The notes below the pieces were generated by a model that worked only from the letters and a program-made list of their open reading frames with translations, was not told the origin of the DNA and did not search any database. A DNA stretch of 20,349 bases, from positions 1 through 20,349 of the IMG/VR virus record IMGVR_UViG_3300044645_003289; one strand, 5' to 3'. Made by a program: the position numbers and the translations under genes. Shown here piece by piece: positions 13,100 to 19,515 of this stretch (its first letter is position 1; every line of letters begins with the position of its first letter). The stretch is from a virus.

Positions 13100-13503
13100 A
13101 TCCGAAGAAACGAATTGTCCGGGTTTTCGTGTTTATAGTGAATTAGTGACATTTGGTCCTTGTCCTGGATGATAAACAAGGATTCCTTACTGGGATCAAC
13201 TGTTTCTGCTCGGACAATAGCCTTCTTCATCACGTCTGCAGGCCCCTCCATATCTCGACTATTGAAGTCATTAAGTGCGTTCATTAACGCTTCAAGGGGC
13301 AGATAAAACATCGAATCTTTGGGATCCTCAGCATCCGGAATATAAATTACTGCGCCAGGACCTTGTAAAGCGTAAAATTTGGAAAAAAATTCACACATGT
13401 CGATGCAAATTCGTTCCACCACAAGCTTCATCATGGTTTGCTCAGTTTCATTGGGTGCAGACAACATGAGCCTGCTAATCATCTTGTTACGGCGTTCAGT
13501 CAT
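13096..13503 (-). CDS. Unknown protein in methyltransferase operon
   Basis: This 135-residue protein starts ERRNKMISRLMLSAPNETEQ and continues KLVVERICIDMCEFFSKFYA. It has a beta-like middle (GAVIYIPDAEDPKDSMFYLP) and a helical and charged C-terminus ending in IIQDKDQMSLIHYKHENPDN. It is a mixed alpha/beta protein with no recognised catalytic motif. It lies third in a four-gene minus-strand operon, 22 bp after the upstream gene, and is coupled to the Dam-like methyltransferase by ATGA. A partner role for the methyltransferase is possible, but only from gene order. Confidence 0.65.
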   Translation of the reverse strand: MTERRNKMISRLMLSAPNETEQTMMKLVVERICIDMCEFFSKFYALQGPGAVIYIPDAEDPKDSMFYLPLEALMNALNDFNSRDMEGPADVMKKAIVRAETVDPSKESLFIIQDKDQMSLIHYKHENPDNSFLRM

Positions 13504-13525
13504 GGTTTTCTCCGGTTGTTTAAGT

Positions 13526-14122
13526 TTACTGCGCTTGTTGTGATTCGCTTGGTTGGGTTTCCTGACTCTTTTTTACGAGATGTCCCAATCCAGAGCGCTT
13601 GAGAGTCTCCAATAACTTGGGTAGTGGTTTGTATAAAACCACAGCTTTCTGCATATTACCAATTTTTTTAATCAGTTTCCCGTGCTCATCCCGTAGCTTC
13701 GTCAGTTCCCCCTGGCGGATAAGATATTCGGCTACGCAACGATACCTCCGTTTCTCAGCCAAGCCAATGTCCGGGTAGCGGTCGCAGATGGTGCTGGTTT
13801 TCATATCGCTGAACGTCAGTCGGATTTGATCAGCCAGCGACAGGCCCATCATCAGGTCCGTTGTACTGGTTTCATAACTGGAGACGAGCTCAAGGTACCG
13901 CCGAAGATCCAGTGTTTCAAAGCTACCGGAGGGTGGTAGAAAGATCTCAACCTGTTCCGCCAGGGAATTAACCAGCTTGTCTTTATAATTGTCGACAGTC
14001 ACCTCATTGATGTCCAGAGAAGCGAACCGGTAGCTCTGGTAGGTATTCCCAGCGTCTGCGTCTAGCTCAAATTCAGTTTTGTCAAGAATGTCGAGCCAGT
14101 CTTCGACCCTGTTCTCCGTCAT
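13526..14122 (-). CDS. Unknown 198-aa protein in methyltransferase operon
   Basis: The ATG overlaps the upstream stop by ATGA. The N-terminal 60 residues are acidic (ENRVEDWLDILDKTEFELDA). The central region includes FLPPSGSFETLDLRRYLELV and SLADQIRLTFSDMKTSTICD. From about residue 110 it becomes helical and basic (EKRRYRCVAEYLIRQGELTK, then LPKLLETLKRSGLGHLVKK), with a Gln/Ser tail. The basic helical half could bind nucleic acid. I considered a terminase small subunit but see no clear helix-turn-helix or large-subunit neighbour. The function is unknown. Confidence 0.65.
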   Translation of the reverse strand: MTENRVEDWLDILDKTEFELDADAGNTYQSYRFASLDINEVTVDNYKDKLVNSLAEQVEIFLPPSGSFETLDLRRYLELVSSYETSTTDLMMGLSLADQIRLTFSDMKTSTICDRYPDIGLAEKRRYRCVAEYLIRQGELTKLRDEHGKLIKKIGNMQKAVVLYKPLPKLLETLKRSGLGHLVKKSQETQPSESQQAQ

Positions 14123-14523
14123 TGATTAGGCTGCCTTTCGCAAAGTGTAGCTAATTTTTGATGCTTGTCCCACTGCCTCATGTGATCCAGAATCAGCACA
14201 TACTCGCAGTAAGCGCGTTCTTCTTCCATGTGTTCTTCGAACGTGGTGACCTGACGCCACCGTGGTCCGTATATCTTGGTAAGATGCTCTATGCACTTCT
14301 CTTTAGAGCCGCCGAAATTGGTAGCCTCCCAAAGGGCCTTAGCCATTAAACGCTGTTGGGAGGTCATCAGTTGGTATTTGAGCGCTTTAGTGGACACACT
14401 GGCTAAGAACTCGCTAAACTCTTCGATATAGGGATATTTTTGACCATGAAGCGTACTCTTACGTATGCCGAACTTTTCTTGATTCTCATTCTCGGACCCC
14501 TGGGTTGGATCGGAGCTCAACAT
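14119..14523 (-). CDS. Unknown 134-aa protein, first gene of minus operon
   Basis: The frame is open from 14640, but the ATG at 14523 is preferred. It avoids overlap with the divergent gene at 14579 and leaves a 55-bp promoter gap. The protein begins MLSSDPTQGSENENQEKFGI and continues FSEFLASVSTKALKYQLMTS. It has a helical core with KALWEATNFGGSKEKCIEHL and EEHMEEERAYCEYVLILDHM. The family is not recognised. The helical charged composition suggests a protein- or DNA-binding role. The next gene starts in its stop codon (ATGA). Confidence 0.6.
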   Translation of the reverse strand: MLSSDPTQGSENENQEKFGIRKSTLHGQKYPYIEEFSEFLASVSTKALKYQLMTSQQRLMAKALWEATNFGGSKEKCIEHLTKIYGPRWRQVTTFEEHMEEERAYCEYVLILDHMRQWDKHQKLATLCERQPNQ

Positions 14524-14550
14524 TTGTACGGGTTTGTCACGGATAGAATC

Positions 14551-14579
14551 AGTGTAGAAGTAAAATTTAAGTAAGACAA
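14551..14579 (-). promoter_or_regulatory. Weak sigma-70-like promoter for minus operon
   Basis: Reading leftward, TTGTCT (14579-14574) and TACACT (14556-14551) each match four of six consensus bases with a 17-bp spacer. The first ATG of the four-gene operon (14523) is 27 bp further on. No good Shine-Dalgarno follows. The 55-bp divergent gap must also serve the plus-strand gene at 14579. The call is tentative. Confidence 0.3.
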
Positions 14580-15019
14580 TGGGTGGTAGCAGGCCTTCTC
14601 CTCCAAGTGTGATCATGCCATCACCGACGGCACCGACCACGTATCAATCGACGACCCCACTGGAGAGCTACCAAGATCTTGCCGGTCAGTTGCGCAGTAT
14701 TCAAGAAGAGACCGGAAAGATCGCAGAGCAGCGGTATCAAGAGGTTGGTACACCTGCTGAACTTGGTGCTCGCCAGGCTGCCCGCCGTCAACTTGAAGCT
14801 GCTTCTTATTTAGCGACTGTCCCTCTTGGTGATAAATACGTCGAAGAATCGACCGGTAGGAAAGATCAGTTTGAGCCGCTGAAAAAAGCTGCTGAGCAGC
14901 AACTGAGCGAAGCACAAAAAGAATACGCTGAAGCCCTTAAGAAAATCGGTGAAAGACCGACTCCGACGATTGATGAAACTCCGTCTTGGGCTCAGCGGAC
15001 CATTACCAATGTGAGCTGA
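14579..15019 (+). CDS. Coiled-coil protein, probably virion-associated
   Basis: This 146-residue protein starts MGGSRPSPPSVIMPSPTAPT, a Pro/Ser-rich flexible arm. It continues as long charged helices: LAGQLRSIQEETGKIAEQRY, ARRQLEAASYLATVPLGDKY and AAEQQLSEAQKEYAEALKKI. The last 20 residues are again Pro/Thr-rich (RPTPTIDETPSWAQRTITNV). The mix of disordered ends and a coiled-coil core is typical of small phage particle or assembly proteins. It is alone on the plus strand between minus-strand units, and its ribosome binding site is weak. No family is recognised. Confidence 0.6.
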   Translation: MGGSRPSPPSVIMPSPTAPTTYQSTTPLESYQDLAGQLRSIQEETGKIAEQRYQEVGTPAELGARQAARRQLEAASYLATVPLGDKYVEESTGRKDQFEPLKKAAEQQLSEAQKEYAEALKKIGERPTPTIDETPSWAQRTITNVS

Positions 15020-15037
15020 TACGCTCCAGAAAATAAA

Positions 15038-15277
15038 TTACTGAAGCGGCTCCGGTTCGGCGTCTCCGACGTATTCAACCGGGAGAGGAAAGGGGTCGAT
15101 TTGTGGTTCCTCTACCCATTCCTGGTAGGTATCACGTAGAACATCAAATTCATCGTGAGGCATCAGGATGCAATCACCCTGATCAGATTGAATTCGGTAA
15201 TACTGTTTGTTGTCTCCAACGTCATCCATGATGTTGTCAAAATCATCCATCAATTGCTGTAGGGTGATGACTTTCAT
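15038..15277 (-). CDS. Phd/YefM-like antitoxin homologue
   Basis: The first 55 of 79 residues follow the Phd/YefM pattern: MKVITLQQLMDDFDNIMDDV, then YYRIQSDQGDCILMPHDEFD and VLRDTYQEWV. In this family, a short strand and helices form a DNA-binding dimer, and the C-terminus neutralises a partner toxin. Here the C-terminus (EEPQIDPFPLPVEYVGDAEP) is Pro-rich and acidic. No toxin-like gene lies on either side. A solitary phage copy could counter a host toxin or act as a regulator, which is inference. A 23-bp palindrome begins 18 bp upstream of its ATG, where such proteins bind for autoregulation. Confidence 0.6.
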   Translation of the reverse strand: MKVITLQQLMDDFDNIMDDVGDNKQYYRIQSDQGDCILMPHDEFDVLRDTYQEWVEEPQIDPFPLPVEYVGDAEPEPLQ

Positions 15278-15295
15278 GGTTATTTAAACGGTATC

Positions 15296-15318
15296 AATAG
15301 GTTAGCAGCTAACTTATT
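15296..15318. promoter_or_regulatory. 23-bp palindrome, candidate operator
   Basis: AATAGGTTAGC and GCTAACTTATT flank a single central A at 15307. Ten of eleven pairs are complementary. It lies between the Phd-like start (15277) and the stop codon of the next minus-strand gene (15317-15319). Phd/YefM proteins typically repress their own promoters through short palindromes. An RNA hairpin with a one-base loop is unlikely, which favours a DNA operator. Confidence 0.5.
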
Positions 15319-15988
15319 AGGCTGCAAGGGAGCCGAAATCGATAACCTCCTCTACGCCTTCCGTCACAAGGTCAAAATTCAATGCGTCTTCAACTGCTTC
15401 TGCAACAAATCGCCAGTCGGTAATTGAGACGCCGACGGTGATGGAGTAGGTTGTTTCTAAATAACGAATATCATTTGTGATCAGGAACATGTAGTCCCCT
15501 GGATCTAATTTGGTGCTAGGGTAATCGCCGTTTGTTGTCTCATATTCGTCGTCATCGACTCCAGTGGAACTAAACACGTACCCACTGTCGTTAATCGGCA
15601 ACTCAACCCGCTTGGTACCTTCTTCAACCCTGTAAAAAGCTAATAAGGTGTTGCGATTTGTGTTTTCGGTATATGCAAACTGGCTAAAATTTTGTACAAA
15701 TTGGATGGACCTGGGGCGAGTTAATTTGATCCGATAAAACGTACTTTGACGGCGAGATAAACCACCGTGAGTATTGCTTATCGTGATCGATTTGAATACA
15801 CTTGAAAAATCCCCCAGATCGATAGGGTTATTAACGCTATCTCCAGGAGTTGCAGGCAGCGGATCACTTCCAAAGTATGAAGTGGGACCGTATGAAGTAG
15901 GACCAGTACCGCCAACAGGGTAGCTTTCAACGGTACCAAGATTGTAGTAGCCTAGGTTTGATGGAATTGTAGTTAAAAATCTCGCCAC
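15317..15988 (-). CDS. PPC-like beta-sandwich protein, probably structural
   Basis: This 223-residue protein has a Gly/Pro/Ser-rich N-terminus (about 1-55) with SYGPTSYFGSDPLPATPGDS. The domain that follows reads like a pre-peptidase C-terminal (PPC) beta-sandwich: NPIDLGDF, STFYRIKLTRPRSIQFVQNF, NRNTLLAFYRVEEGTKRVEL and KLDPGDYMFLIT, with closing strand YSITVGVSI. PPC-type domains often mediate surface or sugar contacts and have no catalysis. An acidic tail ends the protein. There is no signal peptide, so a particle component is more likely than a secreted protein. The gene is separate from the main fibre blocks and on the minus strand. Confidence 0.6.
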   Translation of the reverse strand: MARFLTTIPSNLGYYNLGTVESYPVGGTGPTSYGPTSYFGSDPLPATPGDSVNNPIDLGDFSSVFKSITISNTHGGLSRRQSTFYRIKLTRPRSIQFVQNFSQFAYTENTNRNTLLAFYRVEEGTKRVELPINDSGYVFSSTGVDDDEYETTNGDYPSTKLDPGDYMFLITNDIRYLETTYSITVGVSITDWRFVAEAVEDALNFDLVTEGVEEVIDFGSLAA

Positions 15989-16011
15989 GTCAACTCAGTA
16001 GACTGTAAAGA

Positions 16012-16323
16012 TTAGTCTACTAAACCGCTATACAGCCCATTGGTGCGCCCAGATGCTTGGTATTTTTCCTCGATCAGGATTGCCCGCTGAGGATAATACC
16101 CTTCCATTTCAATGGTTTCGACCGTCTCATAGCTGAGTCGCTTTTCCAGGCAACGCAGCTCAAGGAGTGCTTCTTCAAACGTATCGTAGAAAGGCGTGTA
16201 GTGGTTGTCACTTCCGAGCTTCACACAACCATAATAGGACCGCTCAGGAAGATGGTAATTTGTTGGGAGGACTTGACTGTTTTTCTGACAGATTTTTTCG
16301 ATAGGACTCGAAGATGTTTCCAT
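16012..16323 (-). CDS. Small protein, unknown function
   Basis: The only credible start is the ATG at 16323, inside the end of the upstream gene (80-bp overlap in another frame). The 103 residues include PERSYYGCVKLGSDNHYTPF, then DTFEEALLELRCLEKRLSYE and EGYYPQRAILIEEKYQAS. It is probably a compact alpha/beta domain preceded by a flexible 25-residue arm. A later GTG near residue 33 would remove the overlap and the arm. No catalytic motif is recognised and the family is unknown. Confidence 0.55.
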   Translation of the reverse strand: METSSSPIEKICQKNSQVLPTNYHLPERSYYGCVKLGSDNHYTPFYDTFEEALLELRCLEKRLSYETVETIEMEGYYPQRAILIEEKYQASGRTNGLYSGLVD

Positions 16324-17392
16324 GGGTCAGCTTTATTTCCCCCATACTAGCGGGTTCAGCTAGATCCTTAATCTCACGAATGTGTAAATGTTTTGGGTTA
16401 CAACAAAACTTTTCGCACTCTGGGCGAGCAAAAACCCTGTACTTCCCGGTATAGCCACGACTTAACCAAAAGGCCACCCTGGATGCGGAATGAACTTTTC
16501 CTGAGTGAAATGGACTTGGGAAGTAAGCGGTCGATTCGGTACCGTCCTTCCGACTGGCGCCGAGCCAAGGCCAGCACTCGTCTTCACCACGAATATCGAC
16601 CTGTTCCCAAAATCGCTTGACGTTCCAGTACCAATTCATGTCGAAGTTGGTGACATCGACAGAGCAGCGACCGTTTTTAATCTCTTCCATGCAGTCCAGA
16701 CATTCTCCCATGAGTCCAAAGTTGCCTTTGTGACCGGGGAGGCCTTTGCGGTGCCAGGGACATTCGAGGGATTCGGACACTTGAATTGCCAGGTTGAATT
16801 CCTTTGATTCTTCAGGGTAGCGAGCTGTCAATTGCTTGCAAATTTCATGAGTGAGCTCCCACATCAGCTCGGCCGGCACCTCCTCTTTAATCTCATTTAG
16901 ATTCTCATAAGTCTCACCCGCACAGATTCGCCTCGCCGTGTGATACGGCACCTTGTATTGACGCGATAGATCCAATACCCGCTTCCCTTCCTGCCGCCCC
17001 CGCCGCAACTTCTCGATCAAATCCACAGACAGGCTGTTCTTTGTCCGCGCCTTCTGCTTCTCCAACATCACCTGGCTCCTGGTCCCCCAGAAGTAGTGCA
17101 ATGGGTTAAGGCAGTGAGGGGACTGACAGATGGATCGACGGACAGCCACCTCTCCATCCCCCTGGAAGCGCCCAGACAGAGCCAAGATCAACGGTCTGGC
17201 ATCGACACCGCGATAGAAGAGGCTGCCTGGATGGGCCGTATTGAAGCCATCGAAAGCGATGTGGCTAGTCCGGTCCAGCTGCCAACACTTGTCCTCTCCA
17301 TACAGCTTGAGACCAACTTGAAACGCTCTGACAAAAGCAATCTGGTCTGACGGAAGGAGGCTCAGATCAGCGAAGAGGGTTTCGATGTCCAT
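16244..17392 (-). CDS. Two-module His-Me (HNH-type) endonuclease-like protein with central HTH
   Basis: Residues 31-104 form a first zinc-loop module: YGEDKCW, then C89..HC94-x-NP-x-H99 and FWGT. Residues 120-165 form a resolvase-like helix-turn-helix (DLIEKLRRGRQEGKRVLDLS, then VPYHTARRICAG). C211, H214, C231 and C234 may bind zinc. Residues 262-340 form a second module (DECWPWLGAS, then C326..CC331-NP-x-H335). The layout is that of homing endonucleases with the zf-His_Me fold. In both modules the usual catalytic His two residues before the first Cys is replaced (Ser87, Pro324). It may be a DNA-binding protein or a degenerate homing enzyme. The 382-residue length is about double that of single-module forms. 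Confidence 0.7.
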   Translation of the reverse strand: MDIETLFADLSLLPSDQIAFVRAFQVGLKLYGEDKCWQLDRTSHIAFDGFNTAHPGSLFYRGVDARPLILALSGRFQGDGEVAVRRSICQSPHCLNPLHYFWGTRSQVMLEKQKARTKNSLSVDLIEKLRRGRQEGKRVLDLSRQYKVPYHTARRICAGETYENLNEIKEEVPAELMWELTHEICKQLTARYPEESKEFNLAIQVSESLECPWHRKGLPGHKGNFGLMGECLDCMEEIKNGRCSVDVTNFDMNWYWNVKRFWEQVDIRGEDECWPWLGASRKDGTESTAYFPSPFHSGKVHSASRVAFWLSRGYTGKYRVFARPECEKFCCNPKHLHIREIKDLAEPASMGEIKLTHGNIFESYRKNLSEKQSSPPNKLPSS

Positions 17393-17689
17393 GAGGGGAT
17401 CGAACGGTTTTAGAAGATTACGCTAACATCCAAGTGCTGTCAAGGGAATTGATGTACGACCAATCACAACCGGTTTACCCGCCTTTTAATAACTTTCTTA
17501 TGAGTTTGGGTTACTAAATGGGTGTATATTTTATGTACTACCAATTACTAACCCAAACTTACAAGGGATTAATGTCTAGCGGCTACCACCGGTCTTGATT
17601 GGTTGTCCATTCACAACCCAGCTCTCGCAACGGATCTCAACCCTTAATCCCGATTTAGCTTCAATCCCCTCACTCATTCTCAATGAGAC
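17393..17689. other. Non-coding interval of about 300 bp rich in inverted repeats
   Basis: No long frame is open on either strand. The interval separates two minus-strand genes and contains the 145-bp interrupted palindrome described separately. It also has a GGTTGT/ACAACC hairpin at 17601-17618 and a CTCATT/AATGAG stem at 17673-17687 just after the next gene's stop. Two AAGGGA sites sit 3-4 bases before ATGs (17452, 17572) that open frames of only 21 and 8 codons. On the minus strand, TTGGGT and TAAAAT with a 17-bp spacer could be a weak promoter. Confidence 0.6.
17459..17603. repeat. 145-bp interrupted palindrome
   Basis: Outer arms ACCAATCACAACCGGT (17459-17474) and ACCGGTCTTGATTGGT (17588-17603) pair at 14 of 16 positions. 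Inner arms AGTTTGGGTTA (17503-17513) and TAACCCAAACT (17549-17559) pair perfectly over 11 bp. The inner and outer arms are 28 bp apart on both sides, so all share one centre near 17531. The innermost loop has a further TGG..GTA/TAC..CCA pairing around an AT-rich core. The symmetric spacing is unlikely by chance. Confidence 0.8.
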
Positions 17690-17878
17690 TCATACTGATT
17701 CCGGTTTAATCGCGTACAACTCCTCGAACTGCTCGGCGTAAACGAAGGCGACGTGGATCGGTTCTACGTAGCGGCAGAGGGACCCGCCTGCTGTACAGAC
17801 CCGATGCACCTGGTTCCCGTGGCTATCGATTCCTAATTCAATCGTCGTACCTTTCGGAAACGTTTGAATAACTTCCAT
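17690..17878 (-). CDS. Small protein, unknown function
   Basis: A 62-residue frame begins MEVIQTFPKGTTIELGIDSH and continues GNQVHRVCTAGGSLCRYVEP and IHVAFVYAEQFEELYAI. The alternating hydrophobic pattern suggests a small beta-rich fold, and the two cysteines are not in a metal motif. Upstream of its ATG the motif GCTCTATT occurs twice with a 10-bp period (17880-17897), in the divergent gap with the gene at 17928. No family is recognised. It is short and isolated, so the call is moderate. Confidence 0.45.
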   Translation of the reverse strand: MEVIQTFPKGTTIELGIDSHGNQVHRVCTAGGSLCRYVEPIHVAFVYAEQFEELYAIKPESV

Positions 17879-17927
17879 TGCTCTATTTAGCTCTATTAAT
17901 ATTGTAAGAAAGGAATGTTGTAATTAA

Positions 17928-18878
17928 GTGGCTCCTAAATACGTCCCTCAAACCGGGCTTGAATATGGATTAAGCGTTTTAGGTGCTCGTCCAGATCCAA
18001 CTCAACAAAGTGGTTTTCAGTACGGGTTGTCACAGCTGCGTAGAGCCGCTGGAGCCACCGGTGCCCCGAAAACTGGATTGCAGTATGGGATGCAGCAATT
18101 AGGTCAATTATTTTCCCGAATTGGTCGTCCTGCTGCCGCTGGAACCTTGGGTCCTAATCCTCTTCAAGGGGATCTGACCGGTCGTTACTCACCTGGGTTT
18201 ATGCAGTCGCAAATCGCAGCAGCCGACATCGGTGGTGATGGTCGCAGCGATGAAGCGCGTGCCCTTGCTTCCCAATACGCTCCGAAACCATTTGCTTTCA
18301 CTCCCGAAGGTCAGTTCGAGCGCTACTTCAAGACCCCTGAGATGGATCAGTACTTTGGTACTGCCTCTCGTGGTGCTGCTGCCCCGAAGGACGTCGAAGC
18401 GATGAAGGCGTTAGCGGGACAAACCGCAGCACCTGGTAAGACCCCTGAAGAGCTGTCCGCTTTCTACCGCGCTGAGAGCGCCATGGGTCGTGCCCAGATG
18501 CCGCAGATCCAGCAAGCCCTTGGTTATAAGGAGGGTTCTGATCTGGCCAAGTGGGCTGAAGCTAACCCGATGCTTGCCCAGCGTCTCTACGCAAAGGAAA
18601 TGGGTAAGCGGGAAGCTGCAGGTCAAGCCACCCCTGGTGTTACCTATGCAGGTGCGGCACCTCAGCCCCCTGGAGACGAGAGTTTCTCCGTGGCTGCTAA
18701 TTCTGTTCCCGCTCCTTGGACTACGCAGGGCAACAAGGTGTCCGGTGTATTTGCTGGTGTTATGCCTTTCCAGTTTGCCAAGACTACCGGCGAAGGTATG
18801 CCTTCGCTTCCGACCACTCTCAATCAGCGGGCCGAGGAACTGATCAGCACCGTCAAACGTGATCGCGGGATGTTCTGA
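17928..18878 (+). CDS. Pro/Ala/Gln-rich protein with N-terminal YG repeats, probably virion-associated
   Basis: It starts at GTG, about 14 bp after AAGGA, and encodes 316 residues. The N-terminus carries three repeats at about residues 9, 29 and 49: TGLEYGLSVLG, SGFQYGLSQLR and TGLQYGMQQLG. The rest is rich in Ala, Gln, Gly and Pro with short helical stretches such as ELSAFYRAESAMGRAQMPQI and AKWAEANPMLAQRLYAKEMG. A final helix reads LNQRAEELISTVKRDRG. There is no enzymatic motif, signal peptide or membrane segment. The composition fits internal or scaffold-like phage particle proteins. It leads a plus-strand group ending in a tail fibre. Confidence 0.6.
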   Translation: MAPKYVPQTGLEYGLSVLGARPDPTQQSGFQYGLSQLRRAAGATGAPKTGLQYGMQQLGQLFSRIGRPAAAGTLGPNPLQGDLTGRYSPGFMQSQIAAADIGGDGRSDEARALASQYAPKPFAFTPEGQFERYFKTPEMDQYFGTASRGAAAPKDVEAMKALAGQTAAPGKTPEELSAFYRAESAMGRAQMPQIQQALGYKEGSDLAKWAEANPMLAQRLYAKEMGKREAAGQATPGVTYAGAAPQPPGDESFSVAANSVPAPWTTQGNKVSGVFAGVMPFQFAKTTGEGMPSLPTTLNQRAEELISTVKRDRGMF

Positions 18879-18880
18879 TC

Positions 18881-19321
18881 ATGATGATGGACAATGACTT
18901 CCCGATGATTTCTAAGGAGACTTCGAATCCTCGGAGCCCTTACGATGTTTACAAAGCACCAGACTGGGCAAAGCCGAAGTATCCACAGCAGCCGCAGGAA
19001 CCTGAACAAGAGGGTCCGGTGAAGAATGCTGCTGGTCTTGGTTACCTCCAGGAATTCATTGCTGGGGTGAACCGTTATCAGCAAGCTGGTACTGACGTCC
19101 CCGATTTTGGTATGCAGACGAATTACGCGCAGCAGGCAGGTGGTCCGTTAGTTGCCCAGGGCATCCCTGTTGGCCAGGATCCCAACCTACCGATGGATCA
19201 GGATCAGTTCCAGGATTGGGTTCGTGGTCAGATGGATAAACGGAACCATCAGTACATCCCGTCTTCCCCTGCAATGCAGGATAGAATGCGTAGGATACGG
19301 GAACGTTACGGGTTCGTGTAA
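18881..19321 (+). CDS. Pro/Gln-rich small protein, probably virion-associated
   Basis: It starts 2 nt after the preceding stop, with two further ATGs immediately following that could also serve. The 146 residues are Pro/Gln-rich and likely disordered: YDVYKAPDWAKPKYPQQPQE, then a helical segment GLGYLQEFIAGVNRYQQAGT and QDPNLPMDQDQFQDWVRGQM. A basic end reads MQDRMRRIRERYGFV. The composition matches the gene before it, suggesting joint function in the particle. No family is recognised. Confidence 0.6.
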   Translation: MMMDNDFPMISKETSNPRSPYDVYKAPDWAKPKYPQQPQEPEQEGPVKNAAGLGYLQEFIAGVNRYQQAGTDVPDFGMQTNYAQQAGGPLVAQGIPVGQDPNLPMDQDQFQDWVRGQMDKRNHQYIPSSPAMQDRMRRIRERYGFV

Positions 19322-19323
19322 CA

Positions 19324-19503
19324 ATGCCTACACAGTTGATTCGCAAACATCTCGAGGAATTTGCTCGTTGGTTGCGTAATCTACCTGAATATGATGATTT
19401 TGAATATGGTACCGAACCAATCAGAGGGGATAAAACGTGGGCAAAAAAATCGTGCGGTCAGTGTGAGTCTTGCTCTTGTAAAATGAGTGATAAGAGCAAG
19501 TAG
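19324..19503 (+). CDS. 59-aa Cys-cluster microprotein
   Basis: It starts 2 nt after the preceding stop and is followed 12 bp later by the fibre gene, so it fits the operon. The protein begins MPTQLIRKHLEEFARWLRNL and continues PEYDDFEYG. Near the end it has CGQCESCSC (residues 44-52), four cysteines spaced CxxCxxCxC, followed by a Lys/Ser tail. The cluster could bind zinc, iron-sulphur or copper, or form disulphides. A helix plus a Cys knuckle suggests a small adaptor. I recognise no family. It is easy to miss because it is under 60 codons. Confidence 0.55.
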   Translation: MPTQLIRKHLEEFARWLRNLPEYDDFEYGTEPIRGDKTWAKKSCGQCESCSCKMSDKSK

Positions 19504-19515
19504 AAAGGCATTTAA

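Noticed and set aside
13526-14122. Terminase small subunit
   Set aside because: The size and basic helical half fit loosely, but there is no clear DNA-binding helix-turn-helix and no large terminase or portal gene nearby.
15038-15277. Complete toxin-antitoxin pair
   Set aside because: Neither neighbour (a coiled-coil protein and a PPC-like protein) resembles a known toxin, so only the antitoxin half is supported.
17673-17687. CTCATT/AATGAG stem after the gene at 17690-17878, as an intrinsic terminator
   Set aside because: The stem is only six pairs, AT-rich and not followed by a T-run on the minus strand.
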